The position numbers were made by a program, and so were the translations under genes. A DNA stretch of 64,000 nt from Jatrophihabitans cynanchi (GTDB taxonomy: Bacteria > Actinomycetota > Actinomycetes > Mycobacteriales > Jatrophihabitantaceae). Below, piece after piece: positions 54,430-63,299 of this stretch. Location: positions 4,092,001 through 4,156,000 of the forward strand of contig NZ_CP097463.1 in the NCBI RefSeq assembly GCF_027247405.1. The letters run 5' to 3'. Each line of letters starts with the position of its first letter. Position 1 is the stretch's first letter. The notes beneath the pieces were generated by a model. The model saw only the letters and a list, made by a program, of their open reading frames with translations. It was not told the origin of the DNA and did no database searches.

Positions 54430-55116
54430 CTAGTTCTGCGACTCCGGTGCCTGCAGCACGCGCGCCTCCTCCCCGAGGTTGCCGACCGGGTCGGCCATGA
54501 TCTGCTCGTAGCTCATCCCGGCGGCGCGCAGCTCGTGCATCCGGCGCCACAGCGTGGTGCCGCCGAGCGAGCCGTCCCGGATCCGGCCGACGAGCCGGCG
54601 CACGAAGGCCAGCTCGGCCGTGAGCAGCGCGTGCCGGTAGTGCGACTCGATGGCGAAGATCTCCGGCAGCTGGAGTTGATCTCCCAGCTCGCCTGCCTTC
54701 TCCAGCGCGCTCAGCTGCATCTCCAGCGCGAAGCAGCGCTTGTCGAGCAGCCGTGCGACCTCATCCGGCGGTAGCGCGCCGGCCAGCGAGAGCCCCGCCT
54801 CGAGTGAGGTGTACTCGCGGGTCGAGGTGGCGAGCAGTTCGGCGAGCCAGTCCTCCAGCTCCGCCTGCCCGGCCTCGGTGATCGCGTAAACGGTGCGCTC
54901 GGGCCGGCGTCCCTCGCGAGTGGTCTGCTGCGCGCTGATCAAGCCGTGTTTGGCCAACGACTCGACCACCGAGTACAGCGAGCCGTAGTTGAGCTTGATG
55001 CTCTGTTCCTTGCCGCGGGTGCGCAGCGTCGAGGAGATCTCGTACGGATGCATCGGCTTCTCGCTCAGGCACTCCAGCACGGCCAGGGCCAGCGGGTTGG
55101 AACGGCGGCGCGCCAC
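54430..55116 (-). CDS. PadR-family transcriptional regulator
   Basis: 228 aa. N-terminal winged helix of the PadR type (LALAVLECLSEKPMHPYEISSTL, KLNYGSLYSVVESLAKHGLI, ERTVYAITEAG), followed by a helical C-terminal domain of about 130 residues (PadR-s2-like). The GTG at 55116 is preceded by a strong GAAGGAGGAG. It probably represses its own promoter and the downstream ABC exporter and responds to an exported compound. Confidence 0.9.
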   Translation of the reverse strand: MARRRSNPLALAVLECLSEKPMHPYEISSTLRTRGKEQSIKLNYGSLYSVVESLAKHGLISAQQTTREGRRPERTVYAITEAGQAELEDWLAELLATSTREYTSLEAGLSLAGALPPDEVARLLDKRCFALEMQLSALEKAGELGDQLQLPEIFAIESHYRHALLTAELAFVRRLVGRIRDGSLGGTTLWRRMHELRAAGMSYEQIMADPVGNLGEEARVLQAPESQN

Positions 55117-55135
55117 GGAAGCTCCTCCTTCTCCG

Positions 55136-55159
55136 TACTCGATTATCCGGAACCGAGTA
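55136..55159. promoter_or_regulatory. Candidate PadR operator
   Basis: Inverted repeat TACTCG / CGAGTA with a 12-nt centre containing TCCGGA, 20 nt upstream of the padR start, in the only AT-richer patch of the region. A reasonable autoregulatory site, not tested by comparison. Confidence 0.45.
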
Positions 55160-55246
55160 TTCGTAGCGACGGCTGGGCTGTCAAGTTCCCCGCAAGGCAA
55201 GTTCCGAGGAAAACGCACCGAGGTCCGGCCCGGTACCGTCAGTGCC

Positions 55247-55852
55247 ATGGACGACGCGCTGCCGGACGAGCCCGCGCCGCGGCCGATCTCGCTGCAGAAG
55301 CCGGCGGAGCAGGCCGGTCCGCGCGCGCAGCAGCCGGTCGACGTCGGGGAGTTCCGGCAGGGCTCGGAGCTGAGCCAGTGGGCGCTCGCGCGGTACCTGG
55401 TCGGCCGCGCGATCGGTGAGTCGATGGGGCGGGCCCTGATGGTGCTCGGCCTGCTCGTGCTCGCCGTCGCCGGGCTGCTCTGGTGGGCCGGTTCGGGCTT
55501 CTGGGCGGTGCTCGTGGCAATCGTCGCGCTCGGCGTGCTGGCCATTCGCGCCCTGTTGCTGGCGGTGCTGCGCCGGCTGACCGGGGCCGGCCGGTACGGC
55601 CCGTTCGAGGCACGGATGCGTGCGCTGGTCGCAGAGACCCGAGGCGACGTGCTGCGCGAACTGCGCCGCGCCGGGTTGCCGGGGCGCACCTGGACGTTGC
55701 CGGTGCTCGGGCTGCGGCTGGCCCGCCCGTCCCGACGCGCGGACACGCTCGCGCGGTTACGCCGGTTCGAGGTGGATCGCGCGGTGCCGGCGGCCCGGCT
55801 GGACGAGCTGCACCTGCTGCTGCGCGGCGCGCTCGGGCGGAGCGCCCGGTGA
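55247..55852 (+). CDS. Small membrane protein, unknown
   Basis: About 201 aa. Pro-rich N-terminus, two adjacent hydrophobic segments (about residues 62-105, LGLLVLAVAGLLWWAGSGFW and the following stretch) and a basic helical C-terminus (RADTLARLRRFEVDRAVPAARLDEL). I do not recognise a defined family. The ATG at 55247 gives a sensible protein; the frame extends upstream into padR on the other strand. It overlaps the DUF2567-like gene (GTGA), so the two are coupled and may act together. Confidence 0.7.
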   Translation: MDDALPDEPAPRPISLQKPAEQAGPRAQQPVDVGEFRQGSELSQWALARYLVGRAIGESMGRALMVLGLLVLAVAGLLWWAGSGFWAVLVAIVALGVLAIRALLLAVLRRLTGAGRYGPFEARMRALVAETRGDVLRELRRAGLPGRTWTLPVLGLRLARPSRRADTLARLRRFEVDRAVPAARLDELHLLLRGALGRSAR

Positions 55853-56550
55853 GCGGACCGGTGACGGGACCGGTGAGCGGACCGGTGACGGGACCGGTGA
55901 GCGGACCGAGCGAACCGCTGTCCGTCCGCACCCTGATCGGGCCACAGTGGCGCTCGATGCTCGTGGTGATGGTGGCCATGTGGGGCGCCGGGGCGCTGCT
56001 CGGCCTGATCTGGCAGTGGTGGAGCCCGCCCGGACCGGCCGGCTACATCATCGGTCCGGGACGTATCCAGGCCGACGAGACCGAGGCGTTCGTGGCCGGT
56101 GACGGCCGCTACGCGCTCATCGTGCTGGTCTGCGGGATCGCGGCCGGGCTGCTCGTCTGGTTCGGGCGCCCCGCCGTCCGGGGCAGCGGCGCCGTCGTGG
56201 CGCTCGCGCTCGGCGGCCTCGGTGGGGGCTGGCTCACCGAGGTCGTGGGCCGACTCACCGGCGGCGGCACCGACTCGGGCCGGGCGGACACCGTCGTCGC
56301 GCACCTGCCGCTCTCGGTGCACATGAGCGGGCTGCTGTTCGTCGAGGCAGCGGCCGCGGTGCTGGTGTACGGGCTGTGCGCGTCGTTCGCGGTCGCCGAC
56401 GACCTCGGCCGGCCCGACCCGCAGCGCGAGGCGGTGCGCGGCTCAGTTGAGCGACAGGTGCAGTTGCAGCACGCGGGAGGCGACGGCGATGGTCCGGGTG
56501 GCCCGCAGCAGGGCGATCTCCCGGCGCAGCAGTACCGCGGACCGGGCTAG
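55849..56550 (+). CDS. DUF2567-like membrane protein
   Basis: About 233 aa. Begins with a repetitive SGPVTGP segment (12-bp DNA repeats, 55849-55910), then about four membrane segments with WSPPGPAGYIIGPGRIQADETEAFVAGDGRYALI, the hallmark region of DUF2567 proteins of Actinobacteria (split: WSPPGPAGYIIGPG, then QADETEAFVAGDGRY). The function is unknown. The last 36 residues are low-complexity (QVQLQHAGGDGDGPGG) and are encoded on the antisense of the LON-domain gene end, so the native stop was probably lost and the true functional end lies near 56440. Confidence 0.75.
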   Translation: MSGPVTGPVSGPVTGPVSGPSEPLSVRTLIGPQWRSMLVVMVAMWGAGALLGLIWQWWSPPGPAGYIIGPGRIQADETEAFVAGDGRYALIVLVCGIAAGLLVWFGRPAVRGSGAVVALALGGLGGGWLTEVVGRLTGGGTDSGRADTVVAHLPLSVHMSGLLFVEAAAAVLVYGLCASFAVADDLGRPDPQREAVRGSVERQVQLQHAGGDGDGPGGPQQGDLPAQQYRGPG

Positions 56551-57171
56551 CCGGACGACGGCGTCCGGGGCCTCCAGCAACTGCTGACGGTCCTCGCTGG
56601 TCAGCGGCAACTGGGCGGCGAGGTGGTAGGACAGCTGGTTCGGATCGGTGGGCAGCACCATGTCGCTCTGCCGCCCGGTCAGCGCGTGGATCAGCATCGC
56701 GTGCTGGTCCTGCAGCCCCAGCACGATCTCGCGGAGCGTGCCGGTGTCGCCGCCGTCGCGCTCGTCCAGGTACTGCACCTCGGCCTGCAGGTACGGCTTG
56801 CCGGGGACCAGCCGCTCGATCCGGAACCGGCGGCTGCCGACGGTGAGCAGGTCCGACGCGCCGTCGTCGAACGGCTCGACCTCGAGCACCTCGGCCACCG
56901 TGCCCACCAGCGCGAACTGTGGCTCCTCGTCGACGCCCTCGGTGCCCACCTCGGTGCCGCGGGTCAGCGTGACGATGCCGAACGAGGGCGTGCCCGGCCC
57001 GGAGGAGATGTCGAGCAGCAACTGCCGGTAGCGCGGCTCGAAGATGTGCAGCGGAAGCGGCATGCCGGGCAGCAGCACGTGGCTCAGCGGAAAGAGCGGG
57101 ATGACGCTGCCGGGCGTGCCGGCGGCGTCGCGCGCGCTGCCGCTGTTGCTGTCATCGCCATGGGCCGGCAC
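56443..57171 (-). CDS. LON substrate-binding domain protein
   Basis: 242 aa. An isolated N-terminal LON domain (IPLFPLSHVLLPGMPLPLHIFEPRYR, then FALVGTVAEVLEV and GSRRFRIERL) without ATPase or protease domains. Stand-alone members are of unknown function, possibly adaptors in proteolysis. The GTG at 57171 is supported by the domain onset at residue 23. Its 3 end overlaps the convergent DUF2567-like gene by 108 bp. It lies 27 nt after the end of the upstream exporter gene on the same strand. Confidence 0.85.
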   Translation of the reverse strand: MPAHGDDSNSGSARDAAGTPGSVIPLFPLSHVLLPGMPLPLHIFEPRYRQLLLDISSGPGTPSFGIVTLTRGTEVGTEGVDEEPQFALVGTVAEVLEVEPFDDGASDLLTVGSRRFRIERLVPGKPYLQAEVQYLDERDGGDTGTLREIVLGLQDQHAMLIHALTGRQSDMVLPTDPNQLSYHLAAQLPLTSEDRQQLLEAPDAVVRLARSAVLLRREIALLRATRTIAVASRVLQLHLSLN

Positions 57172-57198
57172 GCCGATCAGGCTACTGGCCGCGCCCGA

Positions 57199-58734
57199 TC
57201 AGTGCAGCGCCACCGGGACCTCCGCTGCCGCCTCACCCGCGCCGGTCTCGGACGACGCGGGCCTGCGGCCGGGCAGCAGCAGCACCGGGATCAACGTGAT
57301 CACGATCAGCACCAGGGCGACCGTGAAGGTGACCGCGAAGCCGTGCCCCGCATCGGACAGGCCCTTCGCGATCGCTCCGGCGGGCACCTTGTCCTTGATC
57401 GACGGATCGGCCCAGGAGCCGATCGCGGCCGCGGCGAACTTCGAGTCGCGGATCTGGTTGGTCAAGATGACCGACATGGTCGCGGTGCCGACCGAGCTGG
57501 CGATCTGCTGGGTGATGTTCATCAGCGTCGAACCACGTGCGATCGTCGGCCCGCTGAGCGTGCGCAGCGCGCCGGTGAACAGCGGCATCATCGTGCAGCC
57601 CATGCCCAGGCCCATCACGAACAGCGTCCCGATCAGCACCGCGTAGTGCGTGTGCGCGTCGATCTGGGTGAGCATGCTCATGCCCGCGATGATGAGCAAC
57701 AGGCCGGGCGCGACGACCTTCTTGATCGCGATGCGGTCGGCAAGGGTGCCGGCGATCGGCATCGTGATCATCGCGCCGATACCCTGCGGGGCGACGAGCA
57801 GGCCGGCGTGCAGCGTGCTCTCGCCGCGCACCTGCAGGAAGTAGCTCGGCAGCAGCAGCGCGGCGCCGAAGAACGCGACCGCGAACATCCACATCGCGAT
57901 GATCGACAGGGACAGCTGCCGGTTCTTGAACAACCGCAGGTCGATCAGCGGGTGCTCCGGACGGAACGCGTGCAGGATGAACGCGACGATCAGCAGCCCG
58001 CCGACGATCGCCGGAACGATCACCCGCGCGGCGGCGACGGTGCCCTCCTCGGGGATGGAGGAGACGCCGAACAGGAACAGCGCGAGCCCCGGCGACAGCA
58101 GCAGCATGCCGAGGAAGTCGAAGGACTCCGACGGGCTGGGGTTGTCCTTCGGCAGCACGAGTTGGGCGTAGATCAGCGCGGCCGCGCCGATCGGCACGTT
58201 GATCAGGAAGATCCAGTGCCAGCTCGCGACCCCGATCAGCCAGCCGCCCAGGATCGGGCCGCCGATGGGGCCGAGCAGCATCGGCACGCCCAGTACGGCC
58301 ATCACCCGGCCGACCCGCTCCGGGCCCGCGGCGCGGGTCATGATCGTCATGCCGACCGGCATCAGCATGCCGCCGCCGAGGCCCTGCAGCACCCGGAAGG
58401 TGATCAGCATGCCGATGCCGGTGGCGGTGCTGCACAGCGCCGAGCCCAGCACGAACAGCAGCAAAGCGGTCATGTACAGCCGCTTGGTGCCGAATCGGTC
58501 GGCGGCCCAGCCGCTGAGCGGGATCACGGTGGCCAGCGCCAGGGTGTAGCCCGTCATCGTCCACGCGACGTTGGCGTAACTGGTATGGAACACGTCCTGG
58601 AAGGTCGGCAGCGCGACGCTGACGACGGTGATGTCCAGGATCGACATGATCGCGCCGAGGACGACCACGCCGGCCACCTTCAGGACGGCACCGTCGAGCT
58701 TGGTGTCTTGGGCAGCGGCGGACGGGGCGGACAT
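57199..58734 (-). CDS. DHA2-type multidrug exporter (14-TM MFS)
   Basis: 511 aa, about 14 membrane segments. MFS signatures: SILDITVVSVALP in segment 1 (the DHA2 LDxTVVNVALP motif), ADRFGTKRLYM, and motif C LGPIGGPILGGWLI. Typical of EmrB/QacA-type drug-proton antiporters. The substrate is unknown. It is divergent from hisD; two direct 14-bp repeats lie just upstream and could bind a regulator, though none is encoded next to it. Confidence 0.92.
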   Translation of the reverse strand: MSAPSAAAQDTKLDGAVLKVAGVVVLGAIMSILDITVVSVALPTFQDVFHTSYANVAWTMTGYTLALATVIPLSGWAADRFGTKRLYMTALLLFVLGSALCSTATGIGMLITFRVLQGLGGGMLMPVGMTIMTRAAGPERVGRVMAVLGVPMLLGPIGGPILGGWLIGVASWHWIFLINVPIGAAALIYAQLVLPKDNPSPSESFDFLGMLLLSPGLALFLFGVSSIPEEGTVAAARVIVPAIVGGLLIVAFILHAFRPEHPLIDLRLFKNRQLSLSIIAMWMFAVAFFGAALLLPSYFLQVRGESTLHAGLLVAPQGIGAMITMPIAGTLADRIAIKKVVAPGLLLIIAGMSMLTQIDAHTHYAVLIGTLFVMGLGMGCTMMPLFTGALRTLSGPTIARGSTLMNITQQIASSVGTATMSVILTNQIRDSKFAAAAIGSWADPSIKDKVPAGAIAKGLSDAGHGFAVTFTVALVLIVITLIPVLLLPGRRPASSETGAGEAAAEVPVALH

Positions 58735-58745
58735 GGAGCGGCTCC

Positions 58746-58773
58746 TAGAGCGGTACGGGTAGAGCGGTACGGG
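58746..58773. repeat. Direct 14-bp repeat upstream of the exporter gene
   Basis: TAGAGCGGTACGGG occurs twice in tandem (58746-58759 and 58760-58773), 12 bp from the exporter start. It could be an operator or a simple duplication. Confidence 0.75.
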
Positions 58774-58907
58774 CGGTGCAGGCTTGCGGTCTGGACTTGT
58801 GACGACAGGGCCGGCCGGAACTCATCGGCCGCCTTCGACCGTAGTGCCGGGCGCTGACATCGCGCGCACACATTTCGCACACGGCGAACCGGCTCCGCGC
58901 GGGCCCG

Positions 58908-58920
58908 TAAACTGGGCGGG
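58908..58920 (+). promoter_or_regulatory. hisD -10 element (leaderless start)
   Basis: TAAACT at 58908-58913 lies 6 nt before the GTG start of hisD, the spacing of a -10 to a transcription start. hisD mRNA would then be leaderless; no ribosome binding site is visible. The -35 region is weak (CGAACC). Confidence 0.5.
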
Positions 58921-60221
58921 TGCTGCGACGCGTCGATCTTAGTGAGGATTCAGCCACCGACCTGCGCCGGGTGCTGCCCCGCGCAGCGGTGGATGTGCAC
59001 GCCGCGCTCGAGGCCGTCACGCCGATCGTCCAGGGTGTGGCCGAGCGTGGTTACGGCGCCGCCCGGGAGGCCACGCTGCGCTTCGACGGTGTCGACGTCG
59101 CCGAGCCGCGCGTCCCCGCTGCGGCCCTGACCGCCGCGCTGGACGCGCTCGATCCAGCGGTGCGCGATGCGCTGAACGAGTCGATCCGCAGGGCGCGCAT
59201 CGGCCACGAGGCACAGCGCCGCGAGAGTGTGGAGACGCAGGTCGTCCCCGGCGGCACGGTGACCGAGCGGTGGATCCCGGTACGCCGGGTCGGGCTGTAC
59301 GTGCCCGGCGGCCTGGCCGTGTACCCGTCCAGCGTGGTGATGAACGTGGTGCCCGCCCAGGTCGCGGGCGTCGGATCGATCGCGGTGTTCTCGCCGGCGC
59401 AGAAGGAGTTCGGCGGCCGGCCGCACCCGACGATCCTCGCCGCCTGCGCCCTGCTCGGCGTCGAGGAGGTGTACGCGGTCGGCGGCGCGCAGGCGATCGC
59501 GCTCGCCGCCTACGGCGACCTGGACGCCGGCATCGAGCCGGTCGACGTGGTCACCGGTCCCGGCAACGTCTATGTCGCGGCCGCCAAGCGGCTGGTGCGC
59601 GGTGTCGTCGGCATCGACGCCGAGGCCGGCCCGACCGAGATCGCGGTGCTGGCCGACAGCACGGCCGACCCGGTGCACGTTGCCGCCGACCTGATCAGCC
59701 AGGCCGAGCACGACACGCTGGCGGCGTCCGTGCTGGTCACCGACTCGGTCGCGCTCGCCGACACGGTGGACGCCGAGATCGAAAGGCAGCTGGGCCTGAC
59801 CAAGCACGTGGAGCGGATCCGCGCCGCGCTCACCGGCCCGCAGTCGGCCACCGTCCTCGTCCGCGATCTGGAGCAGGGCCTGGCCGTCGTCGACGCCTAC
59901 GCGGCCGAGCACCTGGAAGTGATCACGGCGGACGCGCGGCGCTGGGCCGAGCGGGTGCGCAACGCCGGCTGCATCTTCGTCGGCCCGCACGCCCCGGTGT
60001 CCCTCGGCGACTACTGCGCCGGGTCGAACCACGTGCTGCCCACCGGTTGTACGGCGCGGCACGCGTCCGGCCTGTCGGTGCAGTCCTTCCTCAAGGGCGT
60101 GCACCTGGTCGAGTACACCCGCGAGGCGCTGGCCGAGGCCGCGCCGCACGTGCTGGCGCTCTCGGCCGCCGAAGATCTGCCGGCCCACGGCGCCGCGGTC
60201 AGCGTGCGGTTCGAGCGATGA
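58920..60221 (+). CDS. hisD: Histidinol dehydrogenase
   Basis: 433 aa. Catalyses the last two steps of histidine synthesis, histidinol to histidine, with NAD and zinc. Signatures: [45 protein letters not shown] (zinc-binding His region), and the active-site [18 protein letters not shown]. The GTG at 58920 begins the family normally. It overlaps hisC (ATGA) and heads the his operon. Confidence 0.97.
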   Translation: MLRRVDLSEDSATDLRRVLPRAAVDVHAALEAVTPIVQGVAERGYGAAREATLRFDGVDVAEPRVPAAALTAALDALDPAVRDALNESIRRARIGHEAQRRESVETQVVPGGTVTERWIPVRRVGLYVPGGLAVYPSSVVMNVVPAQVAGVGSIAVFSPAQKEFGGRPHPTILAACALLGVEEVYAVGGAQAIALAAYGDLDAGIEPVDVVTGPGNVYVAAAKRLVRGVVGIDAEAGPTEIAVLADSTADPVHVAADLISQAEHDTLAASVLVTDSVALADTVDAEIERQLGLTKHVERIRAALTGPQSATVLVRDLEQGLAVVDAYAAEHLEVITADARRWAERVRNAGCIFVGPHAPVSLGDYCAGSNHVLPTGCTARHASGLSVQSFLKGVHLVEYTREALAEAAPHVLALSAAEDLPAHGAAVSVRFER

Positions 60222-61375
60222 CGACCCGCCCCCTGTTGGCCGCCCAGCAGGGCGACACGCCGCGAAACCCCCTGCTGCGGGGCCAAGGCCTGACGCTGGA
60301 CGAACTGCCGATCCGGGACGAGTTGCGCGGTGAGCAGCCGTACGGTGCCCCGCAACTGGACGTCCCGGTGGCCCTGAACGTCAACGAGAACCCGTACCCG
60401 CCGAGCGAGCGCGTCGTCGCCGAGATCGCCGCAGCCGTGGCGGACGCCGCGCGCACGCTGAACCGGTACCCGGACCGTGACGCCGTCGCGCTGCGCGCCG
60501 ATCTCGCGAGCTACCTGACAGCCGACGGCGGCGTCGGGCTCGGTGTCGACAACGTGTGGGCGGCCAACGGCTCGAACGAGGTGATGCAGCACGTGCTGCT
60601 CGCGTTCGGCGGTCCCGGCCGCACCGCGCTGTCGTTCGCGCCGACCTACTCGATGTACCCGGAGTACGCGCGGGACACGCACACCGCCTGGGTGGCCGGA
60701 CGGCGCGCCGAGGATTTCTCCATCGACCGCGCCACCGCGTTGGCGGCGATCGAGGAGCACCGGCCGTCGGTGATCCTGCTCGCCTCGCCGAACAACCCGA
60801 CCGGCACCGCACTGCCGCTCGCGGACATCGCGGCGATCCTGGACGCAGCGCCGGGCATGGTCGTGGTGGACGAGGCGTACGCGGAGTTCCGCCGGGCCGG
60901 GACACCGAGCGCGCTGACGCTGCTTGCGCAGTACCCGCGGCTGATCGTCACGCGCACGATGAGCAAGGCGTTCGCGCTCGCCGGCGGCCGGCTCGGCTAC
61001 CTGGCCGCGGCGCCGGCCGTCGTGGACGCGCTGCGGATCGTCCGGCTGCCGTACCACCTGTCCGCCGTGTCGCAGGCGGTGGCGCGGGTCGCGCTGGCCA
61101 ACGCCGACGAACTGCTCGCCGCCGTCCAGCAACTGCGCGCCGAGCGCGACCGCACGGTCGAGTGGCTGCGCGCGGTGGGGCTGCGCAGCGCGGAGTCGGA
61201 CGCGAACTTCGTGCTGTTCGGCACGTTTGCGAACCGGCACGCCGTGTGGCAGGGCCTGCTCGAGCGCGGCGTGCTGATCCGCGAGACTGGTCCGGACGGT
61301 TGGCTGCGGGTGTCCATCGGGACCCCGCAGGAGATGGCGGCGTTCCAGGCCGCGCTGGTGGAGGTCATGCGATGA
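60218..61375 (+). CDS. hisC: Histidinol-phosphate aminotransferase
   Basis: 385 aa. PLP-dependent fold type I aminotransferase converting imidazole acetol phosphate to histidinol phosphate. Substrate segment [31 protein letters not shown] and the PLP lysine in [18 protein letters not shown] 60218 overlaps the hisD stop; a 50-residue N-terminal leader precedes the core, which is usual in Actinobacteria. Overlaps hisB by 4 nt. Confidence 0.96.
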   Translation: MTTRPLLAAQQGDTPRNPLLRGQGLTLDELPIRDELRGEQPYGAPQLDVPVALNVNENPYPPSERVVAEIAAAVADAARTLNRYPDRDAVALRADLASYLTADGGVGLGVDNVWAANGSNEVMQHVLLAFGGPGRTALSFAPTYSMYPEYARDTHTAWVAGRRAEDFSIDRATALAAIEEHRPSVILLASPNNPTGTALPLADIAAILDAAPGMVVVDEAYAEFRRAGTPSALTLLAQYPRLIVTRTMSKAFALAGGRLGYLAAAPAVVDALRIVRLPYHLSAVSQAVARVALANADELLAAVQQLRAERDRTVEWLRAVGLRSAESDANFVLFGTFANRHAVWQGLLERGVLIRETGPDGWLRVSIGTPQEMAAFQAALVEVMR

Positions 61376-61965
61376 CTCGCACGGGAACGGTCGAACGCGC
61401 TACCAAAGAGACCAAGGTGCAGGTCGAACTCGATCTGGACGGCACCGGGCGCACCGACATCAGCACCGGGATCGGCTTCTACGACCACATGCTCGCCTCG
61501 TTCGGCAAGCATGCGCTGTTCGATCTGAGCGTGCAGGTCGAGGGCGATCTGCACATCGACGCGCACCACACGGTGGAGGACACCGCGATCGCGCTCGGCC
61601 AGGCGTTCGCCCGAGCGGCAGGTGACAAGTCCGGAACCCGCCGCTTCGGTGACGCGACGATCCCGATGGACGAGTGCCTGGTGTCGGCCGCGGTCGACCT
61701 GTCCGGCCGTCCGTACCTGGTGCACACCGAGCCGGACGGCGCGCCGCCGACCATCGGCCCGGACTACGCGAGCACGCTCACCCGGCACGTGTTCGAGTCC
61801 TTCACCTATCACGCGGCGATCGCCCTGCACGTCACGGTGCACGCCGGCCGCGACTGGCACCACCTCACCGAGGCGCAGTACAAGGCGGTGGCCAGGGCAC
61901 TGCGTACGGCCGTCGAGCTGGACCCGCGGGTGCAGGGCGTGCCCTCGACCAAGGGCGTCCTGTAG
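61372..61965 (+). CDS. hisB: Imidazoleglycerol-phosphate dehydratase
   Basis: 197 aa, a monofunctional dehydratase without the phosphatase domain of the E. coli enzyme. The metal-binding motifs [27 protein letters not shown] and the second repeat [10 protein letters not shown] / [11 protein letters not shown] are present. It removes water from imidazoleglycerol phosphate. Overlaps hisC by 4 nt. Confidence 0.97.
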   Translation: MTRTGTVERATKETKVQVELDLDGTGRTDISTGIGFYDHMLASFGKHALFDLSVQVEGDLHIDAHHTVEDTAIALGQAFARAAGDKSGTRRFGDATIPMDECLVSAAVDLSGRPYLVHTEPDGAPPTIGPDYASTLTRHVFESFTYHAAIALHVTVHAGRDWHHLTEAQYKAVARALRTAVELDPRVQGVPSTKGVL

Positions 61966-61968
61966 CGG

Positions 61969-62571
61969 ATGAAGCGCGTCGTGGTCCTCGACTACGGGTC
62001 GGGGAACCTTCGTTCTGCCCAGCGCGCGCTGGAGCGGGTCGGGGCCGAGGTGACGGTCACCGCAGACCGCGATGTCGCACAGGCGGCCGACGGGCTGGTG
62101 GTGCCCGGCGTCGGCGCGTTCGCCGCGTGCATGGCGGGAATCGAGGCGATCGACGGGCGTGCGAGCGTGGCCGCGTGGCTCGCGTCGGGGCGTCCGCTGC
62201 TGGGGATCTGCGTCGGGATGCAGGTGCTGTTCCAGACCGGTGTCGAGCACGGGGTCGAGACGGCCGGGCTCGGTGTGCTGCCCGGGCGCGTCGAGCGGCT
62301 GAACGCGCCGATCCTGCCGCACATGGGCTGGAACACCGTTACGCCACCGAGCGATTCGGTGCTGTTCAGGGGTCTGGACGCGGACACCCGGTTCTACTTC
62401 GTGCACTCGTACGCGGTGCGTGACACGTCCGGGCTGGTGACCCGCGCCGAGCACGGCGAGTCGTTCGTCGCGGCCGTCGAGAACGGCGCGGTCAGTGCCA
62501 CCCAGTTCCACCCGGAGAAGTCCGGCGACGCCGGCGCCACCTTGCTCGCCAACTGGTTGGAGATGTTGTGA
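61969..62571 (+). CDS. hisH: Imidazole glycerol phosphate synthase, glutaminase subunit
   Basis: 200 aa. Class I glutaminase that feeds ammonia to HisF. Nucleophile Cys in LLGICVGMQ, His-Glu pair in TQFHPEKSG, and N-terminal [10 protein letters not shown]. It starts 3 nt after hisB and its end overlaps the priA start (TTGTGAG). Its HisF partner is the last gene in the window. Confidence 0.96.
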   Translation: MKRVVVLDYGSGNLRSAQRALERVGAEVTVTADRDVAQAADGLVVPGVGAFAACMAGIEAIDGRASVAAWLASGRPLLGICVGMQVLFQTGVEHGVETAGLGVLPGRVERLNAPILPHMGWNTVTPPSDSVLFRGLDADTRFYFVHSYAVRDTSGLVTRAEHGESFVAAVENGAVSATQFHPEKSGDAGATLLANWLEML

Positions 62572-63296
62572 GTCTGGTCCTACTGCCCGCGGTCGACGTC
62601 GCCGACGGTGCGGCCGTGCGCCTGGTGCAGGGCGCGGCCGGCTCGGAGACGTCCTACGGGGACCCGCTGCAGGCCGCGCTCGCCTGGCAGCGCGGCGGCG
62701 CGGAGTGGATCCACCTGGTCGACCTGGACGCCGCGTTCGAGCGCGGCTCGAACCGGGAGTTGCTCGTGGAGCTGATCGGCAAGCTGGACGTGCAGGTCGA
62801 GCTGTCCGGCGGCATCCGCGACGACGACTCGCTCGCGGCGGCGCTCGCGACCGGCTGCGCGCGGGTGAACCTGGGCACCGCCGCGCTGGAGTCGCCGGAC
62901 TGGGTGCGCGCTGCGATCGCCGAGCACGGCGAGCGGATCGCGGTCGGCCTGGACGTGCGCGGCACCACGCTCGCGGCGCGCGGCTGGACGCAGGAGGGCG
63001 GTGACCTGTGGGAGACGATCGCCCGGCTGGACGCCGACGGCTGCGCCCGGTACGTGGTCACCGACGTGCACCGCGACGGCACGCTGACCGGCCCGAACCT
63101 GACCCTGCTGCAGGACGTCTGCGCGCGCACGTCGGCAGCCGTGGTGGCCAGCGGCGGCGTCTCGTCGCTCGACGACCTGCGCGCGATCGCCGGCCTGCGG
63201 CTCGAGGACGGGCGCGCCGTGGAGGGCGCGATCGTCGGTAAGGCCCTGTACGCGGGCGCGTTCACGCTGCCCGAGGCACTCGACGCGGTGCGCTGA
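62568..63296 (+). CDS. priA: Phosphoribosyl isomerase A (PriA, HisA/TrpF)
   Basis: 242 aa. Beta/alpha barrel isomerase. In Actinobacteria PriA serves both histidine synthesis (ProFAR isomerase) and tryptophan synthesis (PRA isomerase), replacing TrpF. Catalytic Asp residues are in [10 protein letters not shown] and [15 protein letters not shown]; phosphate-binding loops are [10 protein letters not shown] and [12 protein letters not shown]. Whether it really carries TrpF activity depends on a trpF gene being absent elsewhere. GTG start, overlapping hisH. Confidence 0.93.
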   Translation: MSLVLLPAVDVADGAAVRLVQGAAGSETSYGDPLQAALAWQRGGAEWIHLVDLDAAFERGSNRELLVELIGKLDVQVELSGGIRDDDSLAAALATGCARVNLGTAALESPDWVRAAIAEHGERIAVGLDVRGTTLAARGWTQEGGDLWETIARLDADGCARYVVTDVHRDGTLTGPNLTLLQDVCARTSAAVVASGGVSSLDDLRAIAGLRLEDGRAVEGAIVGKALYAGAFTLPEALDAVR

Positions 63297-63299
63297 GCG

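Noticed and set aside
56623-58857. 744-aa plus-strand open frame over the LON and exporter genes
   Set aside because: Composition (Arg, His, Asp, Gln) and lack of any domain mark it as antisense shadow of the MFS exporter.
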